From positions 3,782,001 to 3,846,000 of the forward strand of contig NZ_BSUK01000001.1 of NCBI RefSeq assembly GCF_030161555.1: a stretch of 64,000 nucleotides of DNA, given 5' to 3'. Source of the DNA: Luteimicrobium album (lineage in GTDB: Bacteria; Actinomycetota; Actinomycetes; Actinomycetales; Cellulomonadaceae). Below the pieces are notes generated by a model. The model saw only the letters and a program-made list of their open reading frames with translations, had not been told where the DNA came from and did not search any database. Both the position numbers and the translations under genes were made by a program. This document shows positions 40,557 through 52,051 of this stretch, piece by piece (the first letter of the stretch is position 1; every line of letters begins with the position of its first letter).

Positions 40557-41540
40557 ATGCGCGCCGTCGTCGCCTCCCAGGCCGGAGGACCCGAGGTCCT
40601 CGCCGTCACCGACCGTCCCGACCCGGAGCCCGGGCCCGGCGAGCTCGTCGTCGAGCTCGCCGCCGCGGGCGTCAACTTCATCGACACCTACCTGCGGTCC
40701 GGCGTCTACCCCGCCGACCACCCGCACGTGCCCGGCTCCGAGGGTGCGGGCGTCGTCGTCGGGGTCGGCGAGGGCGTCACGGGCGTGTCCGAGGGCGACC
40801 ACGTGGCGTGGGAGTCCGCGCCCGGGTCGTACGCCGAGCGCGTCGTCGTCCCCGCGGACCGCGCCGTCCCCGTTCCCGACGCCGTCCCGCTCGTGACCGC
40901 CGCCGCGCTCGTGCTCCAGGGCCTCACCGCCCACTACCTCGTCACCTCCACCTACGCCGTCCGCGACGGCGACGACGTCCTCCTGCACGCGGGCGCGGGC
41001 GGCGTCGGGCTGCTCGCCACCCAGCTCGCGGTCTCGCGCGGCGCACGCGTGATCACGACCGTCGGCGGCGCCGAGAAGGAGGAGCTGTCTCGCGGGGCCG
41101 GGGCGTCCGACGTCGTGCACTACCGCGAGCTCGACGACCTCACCGCGGACCTGCCGCGCGTCGTCCGGGACCTCACCGGCGGAGCGGGCGTGCACGTCGT
41201 GTACGACGGCGTCGGCAAGGACACGTTCGACGCCTCCCTCGCGTCGCTGCGGCGGCGCGGGATGCTCGTCCTGTTCGGCGGGTCGTCCGGGCAGGTGCCA
41301 CCGTTCGACATCCAGCGACTCAACCGCGCCGGCTCGCTGTTCCTCACGCGCCCGACGCTCGCCGACTACGTCGCGACGCGCGACGAGCTGCTGGCGCGAT
41401 CCACGGAGCTCTTCGCGGCCGTGGAGGACGGCACGCTCGACGTCCGCGTCGGCGCGACGTACCCGCTCGACGACGCCGCCGAGGCCCACCGCGCGCTCGA
41501 GGGGCGGCGGACGACGGGCAAGGTGCTGCTGGTCCCCTGA
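40557..41540 (+). CDS. NADPH:quinone oxidoreductase, zinc-free MDR family
   Basis: A 327-aa medium-chain reductase. The GroES-like N-terminal domain contains AAGVNFIDTYLRSGVYP and PGSEGAGVV. The nucleotide-binding domain has HAGAGGVGLLATQLAVSRGA. Zinc-binding cysteines are absent, as in quinone oxidoreductases (Qor). It probably reduces quinones or other carbonyl/enone compounds. ATG 40557 is preferred to GTG 40551 because of the -10 spacing. It is divergent from the arg operon and convergent with the MFS gene, whose stop is 5 bp away. Confidence 0.9.
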   Translation: MRAVVASQAGGPEVLAVTDRPDPEPGPGELVVELAAAGVNFIDTYLRSGVYPADHPHVPGSEGAGVVVGVGEGVTGVSEGDHVAWESAPGSYAERVVVPADRAVPVPDAVPLVTAAALVLQGLTAHYLVTSTYAVRDGDDVLLHAGAGGVGLLATQLAVSRGARVITTVGGAEKEELSRGAGASDVVHYRELDDLTADLPRVVRDLTGGAGVHVVYDGVGKDTFDASLASLRRRGMLVLFGGSSGQVPPFDIQRLNRAGSLFLTRPTLADYVATRDELLARSTELFAAVEDGTLDVRVGATYPLDDAAEAHRALEGRRTTGKVLLVP

Positions 41541-41544
41541 GTCG

Positions 41545-42815
41545 TCACGCTGCGTCGTCGTAGCGGGCCGTCCGTGCGGGCGAGGCCAGCACCACGAGCG
41601 CGGCCGCCGCGAACACGGCGACCGCGAGCCAGAGCGACGGGCGGTAGCCCCAGGTCGACGCGACGACGCCGCCCAGCAGCGCGCCGGCGACGGCCGCCGA
41701 GCGGTTGGCCGAGCGCAGCGTGGCGTTGGTCCGACCCTGGAGCCGGGTCGGGGTGACGACCTGCCGGTACGCCATCTCGTTGGCGTTCTCCAGCCCGGCG
41801 GCCACTCCCCGAGCACCGACCCGGCCACCAGCACGCTCCAGGTCCCGGCCCCGCCCCCGGCCGGTGCGAGCGCGATCAGTGCCCACGCCACCGGGTAGCC
41901 GAGCCGCGTGAACCCGATCACGCGGCCCGGACCCCACGCGCGCCCGGCCGCCGCCGCACCGAAGGCCCCCGCGAGAGCGCCGACACCCGTCCCGGCGAGC
42001 AGGAGCCCGTACCCGAGCGAGGACAGGCCGAGCTCCCGGAGCGCGAGCAGCGGGAAGACCGTGAGCGCGACCGCGTTCCCGAAGAACCAGACGTGCGTCG
42101 ACCACGCCATCGGCGCCAGCAACCGGTGCCGGTAGGCCCACCGCAGGCCGTCGGCGATCTGGTCGCGCACCCGTTCCCGCGCCACGGGCGCGACGACCGT
42201 CTCCTCGACGGCGATCCGGGCGATCAGGACCGCGTCGACGACGTAGCTGACGGCGTCGACGAGGAGCGCGACCGGCGCTCCGAGCAGGCCGACGAGCGCA
42301 CCCCCGACGGCCGGGCCGCCCGTCTGAGCGACCGCGGCGCTCTGGTCCAGGCGAGCGTTCGCGGGCAGCAGCCGGTCGGGCGCCACCACGCTCGGCAGGA
42401 ACGCCTGGCCGGCGGCCGTTCCGACGAGCGAGAGCAGGCCGAACACGAAGAGCGTCGCCGCGACCAGCGGCAGCGACAGGGCGCCCGCCCACCACGCCAC
42501 CGGGACGACGGCGAGCACCGCCGCGCGGGCCACGCTCGCCCAGACGAGCACGGGCCGGCGCCGGACGCGGTCCAGCACGACGCCGACGACGAGCCCGAAC
42601 AGCAGGTACGGGAGGAGCTGCACCGCGTTCACGATCCCCAGCTCGACCGGTGTCGCGTGCAGGACGTTCACCAGGAGCACCGGGACGGCGACCGTCGTGA
42701 CGGCCGAGCCGAGCCCGCTGAGCGTCGCGGCCGTCCAGAGCCGCGCGAACGCCGGCTCGCTCAGGACGTCGCGTCCGGGCTCCGCCGTGACCGGCCGGTC
42801 GCCGTCGGACGGCAT
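41545..42815 (-). CDS. MFS transporter, EntS/MFS_3-like (frameshift)
   Basis: A 423-aa membrane transporter with about 12 helices. It opens SEPAFARLWTAATLSGLGSAVT and has GLVVGVVLDRVRRRPVLVWA between helices 2 and 3, as in the MFS_3 group that includes enterobactin exporters. After SVLVAGSVLG the frame changes; one base at the C4 tract 41807-41810 gives GVAAGLENANEMAYRQ and 424 codons. ATG 42815 overlaps the thiD stop by one base. The substrate is unknown; a thiamine-related role is possible only by linkage. Confidence 0.86.
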
Positions 42816-43663
42816 CAGGTGGTCCGCCGCTCCGGGGCGGAGATCCCCGACAGGTGGTCGACCGGGCCGGGACCGCGTCCGACGTCGAGCCGGCCGCCGT
42901 CGCGGAGCGCGCCCGTCAGCCACGTCTTGGCGTCACGGAGCGTCGCCTCCCACGACGGGCGGACGGGACGGAGCGCTGCCAGCGCGCTCGACAGCGCGCA
43001 GCCCGTGCCGTGCGTGTGCGCCGTCTCGACGCGTTCGCCGTCCACGGTCACGACCGCGCCCGACGGCGCGACGAGCGTGTCCGGGGACCGTCGCCCGCCG
43101 AGGTGCCCGCCCGTGACGAGGACCCGGGTGTCGAGGCTGCCCGCGAGGGCCCGGGAGAGCTCGAGGATCTCCGCGCCAGACGCCGGCGGCGGCGCTCCCG
43201 CGAGCGCCGCGAGCTCCGCGACGTTCGGGGTCACGACGTCGGCCCGGGCCGCGAGGTCCCGCAGCGCGACGAGGGCCTCGTCGGCGCGCTCGCCCCGGCC
43301 GAGCAGGGGGCGGCCCGCGGCCGACGCCCCGAGCACCGGGTCGAGCACCACGTGCGGCGGGTCGACCCGGTCGAGCCAGGCGCCGATGGCGCGTGCGTAG
43401 GCCGCGCTCCCGACGAGCCCGATCTTGACCGCGTCGATCGTGACGTCGTCCGAGACGGCGTCGAGCTGCGCCACGAGGACCTGCACCGGCGGGTCGTACA
43501 CCGACCGGACCCCGCGGGTGTTCTGCGCGACGAGCGCCGTCACGACCGCCATCCCGTAGGCACCGTGCGCGGCGAACGTCTTGAGGTCCGCCGCGACGCC
43601 CGCCCCGCCGGTCGGATCCGTGCCCGCGATCGTGAGGACGCGCGGCCTGCTGCTCGTGCTCAC
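42815..43663 (-). CDS. thiD: Hydroxymethylpyrimidine (phosphate) kinase
   Basis: Phosphorylates HMP and HMP-P in thiamine synthesis. The 282-aa ribokinase-family enzyme has AGTDPTGGAGVAADLKTFAA, AHGAYGMAVVTALVAQNT and the anion-hole motif HTHGTGCALSSALAA. Length is normal. GTG 43663 overlaps the stop of the upstream PBP gene (GTGA). No TPP riboswitch is visible because the gene sits inside a coupled run. Confidence 0.93.
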   Translation of the reverse strand: MSTSSRPRVLTIAGTDPTGGAGVAADLKTFAAHGAYGMAVVTALVAQNTRGVRSVYDPPVQVLVAQLDAVSDDVTIDAVKIGLVGSAAYARAIGAWLDRVDPPHVVLDPVLGASAAGRPLLGRGERADEALVALRDLAARADVVTPNVAELAALAGAPPPASGAEILELSRALAGSLDTRVLVTGGHLGGRRSPDTLVAPSGAVVTVDGERVETAHTHGTGCALSSALAALRPVRPSWEATLRDAKTWLTGALRDGGRLDVGRGPGPVDHLSGISAPERRTT

Positions 43664-45729
43664 TTCGACGTGCGGTCCTTCGCGAGGTCCTGCAGGAACT
43701 CCTTGAGCAGCGGGCCGGCGGTCGTCGCGCCGTACTCCCCTCGTCGACGAACACCGCGACCCCGACGTCGCCGTCGGTCGCGATCATCCAGGCGTGCGAC
43801 TTGTCGCCGTCACCGAACTGCGCGGTGCCGGTCTTGGCGCCGACGTCACCCGGGAGCGAGGACAGGATCGTGCCGGTGCCGTCCGTGACGACGGCGCGCA
43901 TGAAGCCGTGCAGCGTGCTCGCCTCGGCCTTCGTGAGCTTGCTGGGCGGGGCGATCGCGGACGGCGTCGCTGACGGTGAGGCCGTCGCCCCGGACGTCTT
44001 CGACGGCTCGACGAGCACCGGCGAGACGCGCTTCCCGGCGGCGACGCTGGCCGCGACGGTCGCCATCGTCAGCGGCGAGGCCTCGACCCGGCCCTGGCCG
44101 ATCATCGACGCGGCGTGGTCGGTCTCGCCGGTGCTCGTCGTCGGGACGGACCCGAAGAACGCGGGCACGCCGAGGTCGAGGGGACGCCGAGGCCCAGGTC
44201 GGCGGCGGCGTCGTGGAGCTGCTGCTGGGACACCTTGCCGGCCTGCGAGATGAACGCCGTGTTGCACGAGTTCGCGAACGCGGACTCGAGCGTGATGGTG
44301 CCCAGCGCCGACGACGGGTAGTCGGCGTCGTTCGTGAACTTCCGCCCGTCGACCGTGATCGAGGGCGTGCACGGGACCGTGGTCGAGGCCTTCTCGCCGT
44401 CGCGCAGCAGCGCGAGCGCGCTGGCGGTCTTCATGGTCGAGCCGGGCGCGAACTTCCCCGTCGTCGCCGTGGAGAGCCCCTTGCCTGCCGCGCCGCTCGC
44501 CGCCACCAGGACCTGGCCCGACGTGGTGACCGCGACGATCGCGCTCGCGACCTCCTGGTCCGCCAGGATGCCCTCGGCGTCGGTCTGGAGCGCGCTGTCG
44601 AGCGTGAGCTCCACCGGGGTGCCGTCGACGGCCTTGACGGAGAAGAGGTCGGTGCCGTCGTCGTCGCTTCCGTCCGAAGCGCCGCTGCTGAGGCCGCCGT
44701 CGCCGTCGTCGACCAGGCGGATCGAGATGCCGGCCTGGCCCGCGAGCTGGGCGTCGTACTGCTTCTGGATGCCGGACAGGCCGGTCTGGTCCCCCGGCTG
44801 GACGCGTCCGTCCGAGTCCTTGACGATGTCCGCCGTCGCGTCGCCGACGGTCCCGAGCAGGGGCGCGCCCAGTCGTGGGTCGGCGCGAGCGGCTCCTTCT
44901 CGTCGAGCGCGACGACGCCGGGGATCGCGGTGAGCTTCGACACGTCGGTCGGGTCGGAGGCGCGCAGCGTGATGGCCTCGACGAACGCCTTCGGCCCGGC
45001 GGCGCTCACCTGCTTCGCGTACGCGTCCGCGTCGAGGTCGAGGGCCTTGGCGAGCGCGCGCGCCGACGACTCCCAGTGCGCCCCGGTCGTGCGGGTCTTG
45101 TCGACGCCGATCACGTGCACGGCGCGGTCCTGGACGATCGCCTTCCCGTCGCCGTCCACGATCTTCGCGCGCTGCGGGCGCACCCGCGAGAACGTCACGT
45201 GCTGGTTGTCGGCAAGGTCCGGGAGCAGGACGGTCGGGTCCCACCGGACGGACCAGGCGTCCTTGCTCCCGGCCGACGACGTCGGCGCCGGGCTGCCGGT
45301 CGACGTCGCCGTCGCGTCCTTCGCGCCCTGGGCGAGGTGGACCGTCGTCGTGTACGACCAGGGGTGACCGGCCGCGACGGGCCACGACCAGGCGAGCGTC
45401 GCCGTCGCCTGGTCGTCGTGGTCCTTGACGCGGGCCACCTGCTTCACGGTGACGGTCGGACGCACGGGCACGGCCGCGAACACGTCCTTGCGCTCGGCGG
45501 TCGCGTCCGCGGGCGTCGCACCCGTCAGGGCGACGCCGTCCACGGAGCCACCCGCCAGTGAGGTCGCGAGCTGCGCGGCGGTGTCGTGGAGGGAGGTGTC
45601 GTCGGGTTTGTGCGTGCAGGCCGCCAGGCTCCCGACGAGCACGAGGCCCGTGACCGCGAGCAGCGCCGGCGCGCCGCGTCCCCGTCGTCGTGCCGCGCGG
45701 ACCGTGGCTCGCGTGCTGGGCTGCGGCAC
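43660..45729 (-). CDS. Class B penicillin-binding protein, PBP-lipo/MecA_N type (three frameshifts)
   Basis: A 690-aa transpeptidase in reconstruction. The signal sequence ends in a lipobox, LVGSLAAC (Cys about 38), so it is probably a lipoprotein like mycobacterial PBP-lipo. Residues about 45-160 are an NTF2-like MecA_N domain, then a dimerisation domain, then the transpeptidase with STMK in APGSTMKTASAL (about 433), SCN in ANSCNTAF (about 488) and KTGT in GAKTGTAQFG (about 631). Frames are restored by one base at each of G4 44860-44863, G4 44180-44183 and C4 43737-43740, for 691 codons. GTG 45729 has GGGAGG upstream. Confidence 0.9.
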
Positions 45730-45800
45730 CGTCGCCTCCCCTGTGTCGTGGATCGTGTCCCGAGGAGACTATGCGACATGTCCTGAAACGCGGAACCTCC

Positions 45801-46424
45801 TCAGGTCCCGAGGACCGCGTCGAGGAAGCCGGGGACGACGTCGGCGACCACCGGTTCGCCGCGCCGGAGCGCGTGGTCCGCGCCGGGCACGACGACGACC
45901 CGCCGCCCGGGCGCGTCCGGCGGCGTGCCGAAGGGATCACGGTCGCCCTGGACGACGAGCACCGGGACGCCCGCGCCGTCCAGCTCGGGCAGCCTGCTGC
46001 GCTCGGGCTTACCCGGAGGGTGGACGGGGAACGCGAGCGCGACGACCGCGACCGCCCCGGCTGCGGTCGCCGTGCGGCACGCGACCCGGGCACCCGACGA
46101 GCGCCCGCCCGCGACGAGCGGGAGATGGCGCAGCCCACGACGCCCGCGCACCACGCCGACCGCCTCGAGCCAGGCCGCGTCGAGCTGCGCCGCCGGGGCC
46201 GGAGCGCGCCGGCCGGCGACTCGATAGGGCTGCGTGAACCGCGCGACCAGCAGCCCGGAGGCGAGCGCCGCGTCACGCGCGGCGACGAGGTCGGGCGCGT
46301 CCACGGCCCCGCCCGCGCCGTGCCCGAGCAGCAGCACGCCGCGCGGGGTGCCGGACGGCCGCTCGAGGACGAGCTCACCCGGGCCCTTGGCCGTGGGCAC
46401 CTCGAGCCGGGTCGCCCGTGTCAC
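45801..46424 (-). CDS. Alpha/beta hydrolase, KANL3/Tex30-like (dienelactone-hydrolase type)
   Basis: A 207-aa cytoplasmic hydrolase. Family features are VLLLGHGAGGAVDAPDLVAA at the N-terminus, the nucleophile Ser in AGGRSSGARVA, Asp in QGDRDPFGTP and His in PGADHALRR. GTG 46424 follows a strong SD (GGGGAGGGG). It lies 25 bp after pheT on the same strand and 71 bp before the PBP gene. Substrate unknown. Confidence 0.85.
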   Translation of the reverse strand: MTRATRLEVPTAKGPGELVLERPSGTPRGVLLLGHGAGGAVDAPDLVAARDAALASGLLVARFTQPYRVAGRRAPAPAAQLDAAWLEAVGVVRGRRGLRHLPLVAGGRSSGARVACRTATAAGAVAVVALAFPVHPPGKPERSRLPELDGAGVPVLVVQGDRDPFGTPPDAPGRRVVVVPGADHALRRGEPVVADVVPGFLDAVLGT

Positions 46425-46449
46425 GCCACCCCTCCCCGTGTCGTCCCCG

Positions 46450-49058
46450 TCAGGCGCGGAGCGTCGCCCCGACCGCATCGGCGGCCGCAGCGACGACGCC
46501 CTCGCGCACGGCGGCGATGTCGTCGGCCGTGAGCGTGCGGTCGGCGGCGCGCAGGCGCAGCGAGAACGCGAGCGACTTCTTGCCCTCGCCGACCTGCGGC
46601 CCGGTGAAGACGTCGAAGAGCCGGAGGTCCTCGAGCAGCTCCCCCGCGCCCCGCGCGACGGCCGCCCGTACGTCCGCGGCGGGGACGGCGTCGTCGACGA
46701 CGAGCGCGACGTCCTCCTTGGCGGCCGGGAACGCCGAGACCGGGGCGGCCTCGACGGGCTCGGTGGGCGCGGCGTCGAGCAGGACGTCGAGGTCGAGCTC
46801 GAACGCGACGGTGCGCGCGGGCAGGTCGAGGTTCTCCACGACCTGCGGGTGCAGCTCGCCCGCGTGCCCGACGAGCGTGCCGTCGGCCAGCGTGACCCGC
46901 GCGCAGCGGCCGGGGTGCCACGGGCGCTCGTCCGGGTCCGCGGCGACGACGACGGGCACGCGCAGCGTGTCCGCGACGAGGCGGACGGCATCCACCGCGT
47001 CGGCCCAGTCGGCGCGGCGGCCACCGCCCCACCAGCCCGTCGGCACGTGCTCGCCGGCCAGGACGCCCGCGACGTGGCGGGGCTGGCCGGGCAGCGCGTC
47101 CGCGAGCGCCGCGAGCTGCTCGGGCGTCGGGCGCGTGCCACCGGGAAGCGACGGCGCGACGAGAGCGCCCGCACCTGGGCGCGTCACGAGACCCTGCTCG
47201 ACGACGGCCACGTCCGTCAGGCCGCGGCCGACGTTGCGGCGGACCGCCTGGAGCAGCGTGACGAGCAGCGAGGTGCGCATCGCGTCCTGCTCGTCGGACA
47301 GCGGGTTCACGAGCCGGACCGCGTGTCGGCGCGGGTCGTCGGCGGGGACCAGCAGCGCGTCCAGCTGGGCGTCCGCGACGAACGGGTAGGTCAGCACCTC
47401 GACGAACCCGGCGTCCGCGAGGGCGCGGGCGACCGTGCGCCGGCCGCGCTGCGCGGGCGTGAGACCCGTGCCGGCCGGCGACGGCGGCAGGACCGTCGGG
47501 ATGTTGTCGTAGCCGTCGAGCCGCGCGACCTCCTCGACCAGGTCGGCGGGCGTGGTGAGGTCGGGCCGCCAGGTCGGCGGCACGACGCGCAGCACGCCCG
47601 GCTCGCCCGCGTTCTCGACGCCGCAGCCGATCAGGGCGAGCAGCTCGCCGACACGCTCGGGCGCGTACGCGACTCCGGTGAGGCGCTCGGCCTCAGCGAC
47701 CGGGAAGAGGATCGGTGCGGGCGCCGTCGTGCGGTCGAGGTCGCTCACCGCAGGGTCCGCGGTCGCGCCGCCGTACTGCACGAGCAGGTCGACGACGCGC
47801 TGCGCCGCGACCGCCGCGAGCTGCGGGTCCACGCCGCGCTCGAACCGCTTGGACGCCTCCGACGCCAGCTTGTGACGCCGCGCGGTGCGCGCGATCGTCA
47901 CCGGGTCGAAGTGCGCGGCCTCCACGAGCACGTCGGTCGTCGACGCCGAGACCTCGGTCGAGGCGCCGCCCATGACGCCCGCGAGGCCGAGGACGTGCGT
48001 GCCCTCGTCGCCGTCCGCGAGGCCCGGCGAGGCGGTGATGAGCAGGTCCTCGGGGTCGAGCGTGCGGTCGACGTCGTCGAGGGTGACGAGGCGCTCGCCC
48101 GCGCGCGCCCGGCGCACGACGATCGGTGCCTCGACCGTGGCGAGGTCGTAGCAGTGCGTCGGCTGGCCCAGGTCGAGCATCACGTAGTTGGAGACGTCGA
48201 CGGGCAGCGAGATGGGCCTCATGCCCGAGAGCGTGAGACGGCGCTGCATCCACTGCGGGCTGACCGCGGCCGGGTCGATGCCGCGCACGATCCGTGTGAC
48301 GAACCGGTCGCAGCCGACCTGCCCGTAGATCGGGGCGTCGTCGGACACCTCGACGGGGAACCCGTCGGGGGTGGCCGCGGGCAGCGGCGCGCCGAGCGCG
48401 CTCGGCAGCCCCGGGTCGGTGAAGCGGGCGCCGGTCGAGTGCGAGAACTCGCGCGCGACGCCGCGGTAGGAGAAGCAGTAGCCGCGGTCGGGCGTGACGT
48501 TGATCTCGAGCACCTTCTGCCCGAGGCCGAGCAGCGCGATCGCGTCCGAGCCGGGCGTGAGGTCGTGCCCCAGCTCCGCGGAGAAGCCGTGCTTCTCGAG
48601 CACGATGATGCCCTCGTGGTCCTGCCCGAGCCCGAGCTCGCGTGCGGAGCAGATCATCCCGTCGGACACGTGCCCGTACGTCTTGCGGCTCGCGATCGGG
48701 AACGGCCCGGGGAGCACAGCGCCCGGCAGCGCGACGACGACCTCGTCGCCGACGACGAAGTTGTGCGCGCCGCAGACGATGCCGCGCGGCACGCGTCGCT
48801 CGTCGTCGGTCCCGGCGCCCTCGACCACGTTGTGCCCACCGACGTCGACCTGGCACCAGTTGATCGTCTTGCCGTTCTTCTGGGGCTCGGGCTCCATCGC
48901 GACGACGCGCCCGACGACGACCGGTCCGGTCACGTCGGTCCCGTGGATCGCCTCCTCCTCGAGCCCGACCCGCACGAGGTCCGCGGCGAGCTGCTCGGCC
49001 GTGAGGCCCTCCGGGAGGTCGGTGTGCTCGCCGAGCCACTCGGTGACGACGTACGGCA

Positions 49059-49059
<1 letters not shown>
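46450..49059 (-). CDS. pheT: Phenylalanyl-tRNA synthetase beta subunit
   Basis: An 869-aa subunit, intact. The N-terminal tRNA-binding domain (about 40-165) contains PKQKNG-type EPEPQKNGKTINWCQVD and GIVCGAHNF. The central B3/B4 editing domains include VDVSNYVMLDLGQPTHCYD. The C-terminal FDX-ACB anticodon-binding domain is AVSAFPAAKEDVALVVDD to [19 protein letters not shown] 49059 overlaps the pheS stop by one base (TGATG), so the subunits are translationally coupled. Confidence 0.97.
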
Positions 49060-50285
<1,226 letters not shown>

Positions 50286-50434
50286 CTATGCGGCCCGCTC
50301 GCGCCACCTGCGTCGCAGCTCAGCGACGCGGCCCACGAACGGGCCACGGAAATCGACGACCCGCTCCCCGAAGCACCCTCTCATCGTCCCACACGGGGCG
50401 CTCCGGCCATCCCTCTTTCCATCGTGACACTCGC

Positions 50435-50460
50435 TTGCTAGCATCCTGTCATGCAAGCAA
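50435..50460. promoter_or_regulatory. Inverted repeat over -10 and start codon of the RHH gene
   Basis: TTGCTAGCAT (50435-50444), six bases, then ATGCAAGCAA (50451-50460). The arms are complementary at 9 of 10 positions. TAGCAT within the left arm is a good -10 and the right arm begins with the ATG, so the mRNA would be leaderless and the site an ideal autorepression operator. Confidence 0.6.
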
Positions 50461-50615
50461 TCCCGAAGGCGCAGTTCAACGTCTACCTGCCCCCCGACCT
50501 CGTCCGGGAGGTCAAGCACCGCAGCATCGACGAAGGCCTCAGCCTGTCGGCGCTCGTCGAGCGGGCGCTGCGTGACTACCTGGCCACCCCGCCCGCGACC
50601 GAGGAGGAACGATGA
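50451..50615 (+). CDS. Ribbon-helix-helix (CopG/MetJ-type) DNA-binding protein
   Basis: A 54-aa protein. Residues about 8-14 (AQFNVYLP) form the DNA-contact strand, followed by two helices ([15 protein letters not shown] and [15 protein letters not shown]). It is a plausible dimeric repressor of its own operon, whose start region carries a matching-size inverted repeat. The stop overlaps the next ATG (ATGA, 50612-50615), so it is coupled to the VOC protein. Such proteins often act as antitoxins, but no toxin is present here. Confidence 0.85.
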   Translation: MQAIPKAQFNVYLPPDLVREVKHRSIDEGLSLSALVERALRDYLATPPATEEER

Positions 50616-51360
50616 CCACCCCCGCAGGACTCGTCGTCCGGCCCATCGTCTTCACCGCCCGTCCGGACGCCTGGCTCGCCGTCGTCGCCGCGCTCGGCGG
50701 GCGGACGCTCACCGACGACGGCGACTGGCACGTCCTCGCCCTCGCCTCGGGCCGGGTGGCCGTGCACGCCGTCCCGCCCGGTGACGCGCTCGACGGCACC
50801 CAGGTCCTCGGCTTCGAGAGCGACGACCTCGACGCCGTGGAGGCCGCCGTCGGCGTCCCTGTCGACGCCGACGCCGACGGGCCCGGGATCACCGTGACCG
50901 GTGCGGACGGGCTCCGGTTCCGCGTGCACAGCACGACGCCCGACGGGTCGTCCGACGGCGGCGCGGCGCCGACCGGGCGGACGAGCGTCCTGCCGCTGTG
51001 GTACTCCCCGACGTCGCGGAGGTCGCGGCGACGCTCGAGCGCCTCGGCCTGCGCCGTCGTATCACGTCCGACGTCGGCGACTGGGTGGACCTCGCCGCAC
51101 CCGGCGGCGGGCTCGTCGCCGCGCACCGGGCCGAGCGGCCGAGCGTGCAGATCTCGTTCGAGCACCCGGACGTCCAGGCTCTCGCCGAACGGCTCGAGGC
51201 GGCCGGGATCGCCGCGACCGTGGTCGACGAGAGCTACGGCTTGAGCCTGCGGATCCCGAACCCCGACGCGGGCGTCGCGCCGGCCGTCCCGGCCGGCACC
51301 GAGATCTGGGTCAACCAGACGCAGACGGACCTCTACGGCTACTCACGCTCGGACACATGA
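50612..51360 (+). CDS. VOC-superfamily (glyoxalase/bleomycin-resistance fold) protein (frameshift)
   Basis: A 249-aa protein with two VOC-like halves. The first ([20 protein letters not shown]) carries [19 protein letters not shown]; the second has [20 protein letters not shown] and [20 protein letters not shown]. The halves are joined by adding one base to the C4 tract at 51006-51009, giving 250 codons. Few metal-ligand His/Glu residues stand out, so catalytic activity is doubtful; ligand binding is equally possible. It is coupled to the RHH regulator, which may respond to the same compound. Confidence 0.75.
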
Positions 51361-51366
51361 CGACCA

Positions 51367-51437
51367 CCGAGCAAGCGGGTTCCCCGCCGAGCAAGCGGAC
51401 CGACGCCGCTTGGTCAGCGAGGAACCCGCGTGCTCGG
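51367..51437. terminator. Bidirectional terminator between VOC and thpR genes
   Basis: Arms 51367-51383 and 51421-51437 (core GCGGGTTCC / GGAACCCGC) are 17 bp with one mismatch. Inside lies a second stem, AAGCGG / CCGCTT, and a direct repeat CCGAGCAAGCGG occurs twice on the left side. It lies between two convergent stops. Confidence 0.68.
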
Positions 51438-51439
51438 CG

Positions 51440-52051
51440 TCAGGAGGCGAAGCCCCAGCGCTCGACCTCCCGATACAGCGGGCCGCCCTGCGGGCCCTCG
51501 CCGGGACGCGACTCGACGAGCGAGAACCCGTCGACCGTCCACGCCGGGCCGGCGTAGACCGCGAGCGCCCGGGCCGCCGGATCGAGCTGCGAGCGGCAGG
51601 CGTCGCGCGACCGGCTGACCTTGCTCCTGCCCCACCGGGCCCGGGCCACGGTGAGGTGGGCGCGGTGCGGGCGGACGTCGTCGGGCACCTCGCGGACGCT
51701 CGCCGCGAGGGCGCCCTCGGCGAGCTCGCGGAGCGCGTCGGTGGCTCCGTCGACCCCCACCCACAGCACCCGGCCCGCGAACGAGCCCGCACCGCGGAGC
51801 CGGAGCTCGAAGGGCTCGGCCTCTCGCGCGAGATCGCGCAGCGCCTCGGAGAGCTCCGGGACGGCCCCCTCGGGGACGTCCGCGTAGAACGCGAGCGTCA
51901 GGTGCTGCGCGTCGCGCGGCACCCACCGAGGCGAGCCGCGGCGCCCGTCGGGAGCGTCGGGCAGGGTGCGGCCCGCCCCCACCGCGTCGAGCGCGAGGGC
52001 GAGGTGGTCGAGGACCGGGTCAGGCGGGAACACCGCCGCGAACAGGCGCAC
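51440..52051 (-). CDS. thpR: RNA 2',3'-cyclic phosphodiesterase, 2H family (ThpR)
   Basis: A 203-aa 2H phosphoesterase with the two catalytic motifs HLTLAF (about residue 52) and HLTVAR (about 134), each HxTx. It opens [21 protein letters not shown]. Family members open or close 2',5' RNA linkages. GTG 52051 gives the usual short N-terminus, and CAGCAT sits six bases before it; a GTG at 52081 would add ten residues. The start lies inside the end of cysA (overlap of about 32 bp), so it may be co-transcribed with the sulfate genes. Confidence 0.87.
   Translation of the reverse strand: MRLFAAVFPPDPVLDHLALALDAVGAGRTLPDAPDGRRGSPRWVPRDAQHLTLAFYADVPEGAVPELSEALRDLAREAEPFELRLRGAGSFAGRVLWVGVDGATDALRELAEGALAASVREVPDDVRPHRAHLTVARARWGRSKVSRSRDACRSQLDPAARALAVYAGPAWTVDGFSLVESRPGEGPQGGPLYREVERWGFAS

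Noticed and set aside
50451..51360. Toxin-antitoxin system
   Set aside because: The RHH protein could be an antitoxin, but its partner has a VOC fold, not a toxin fold.
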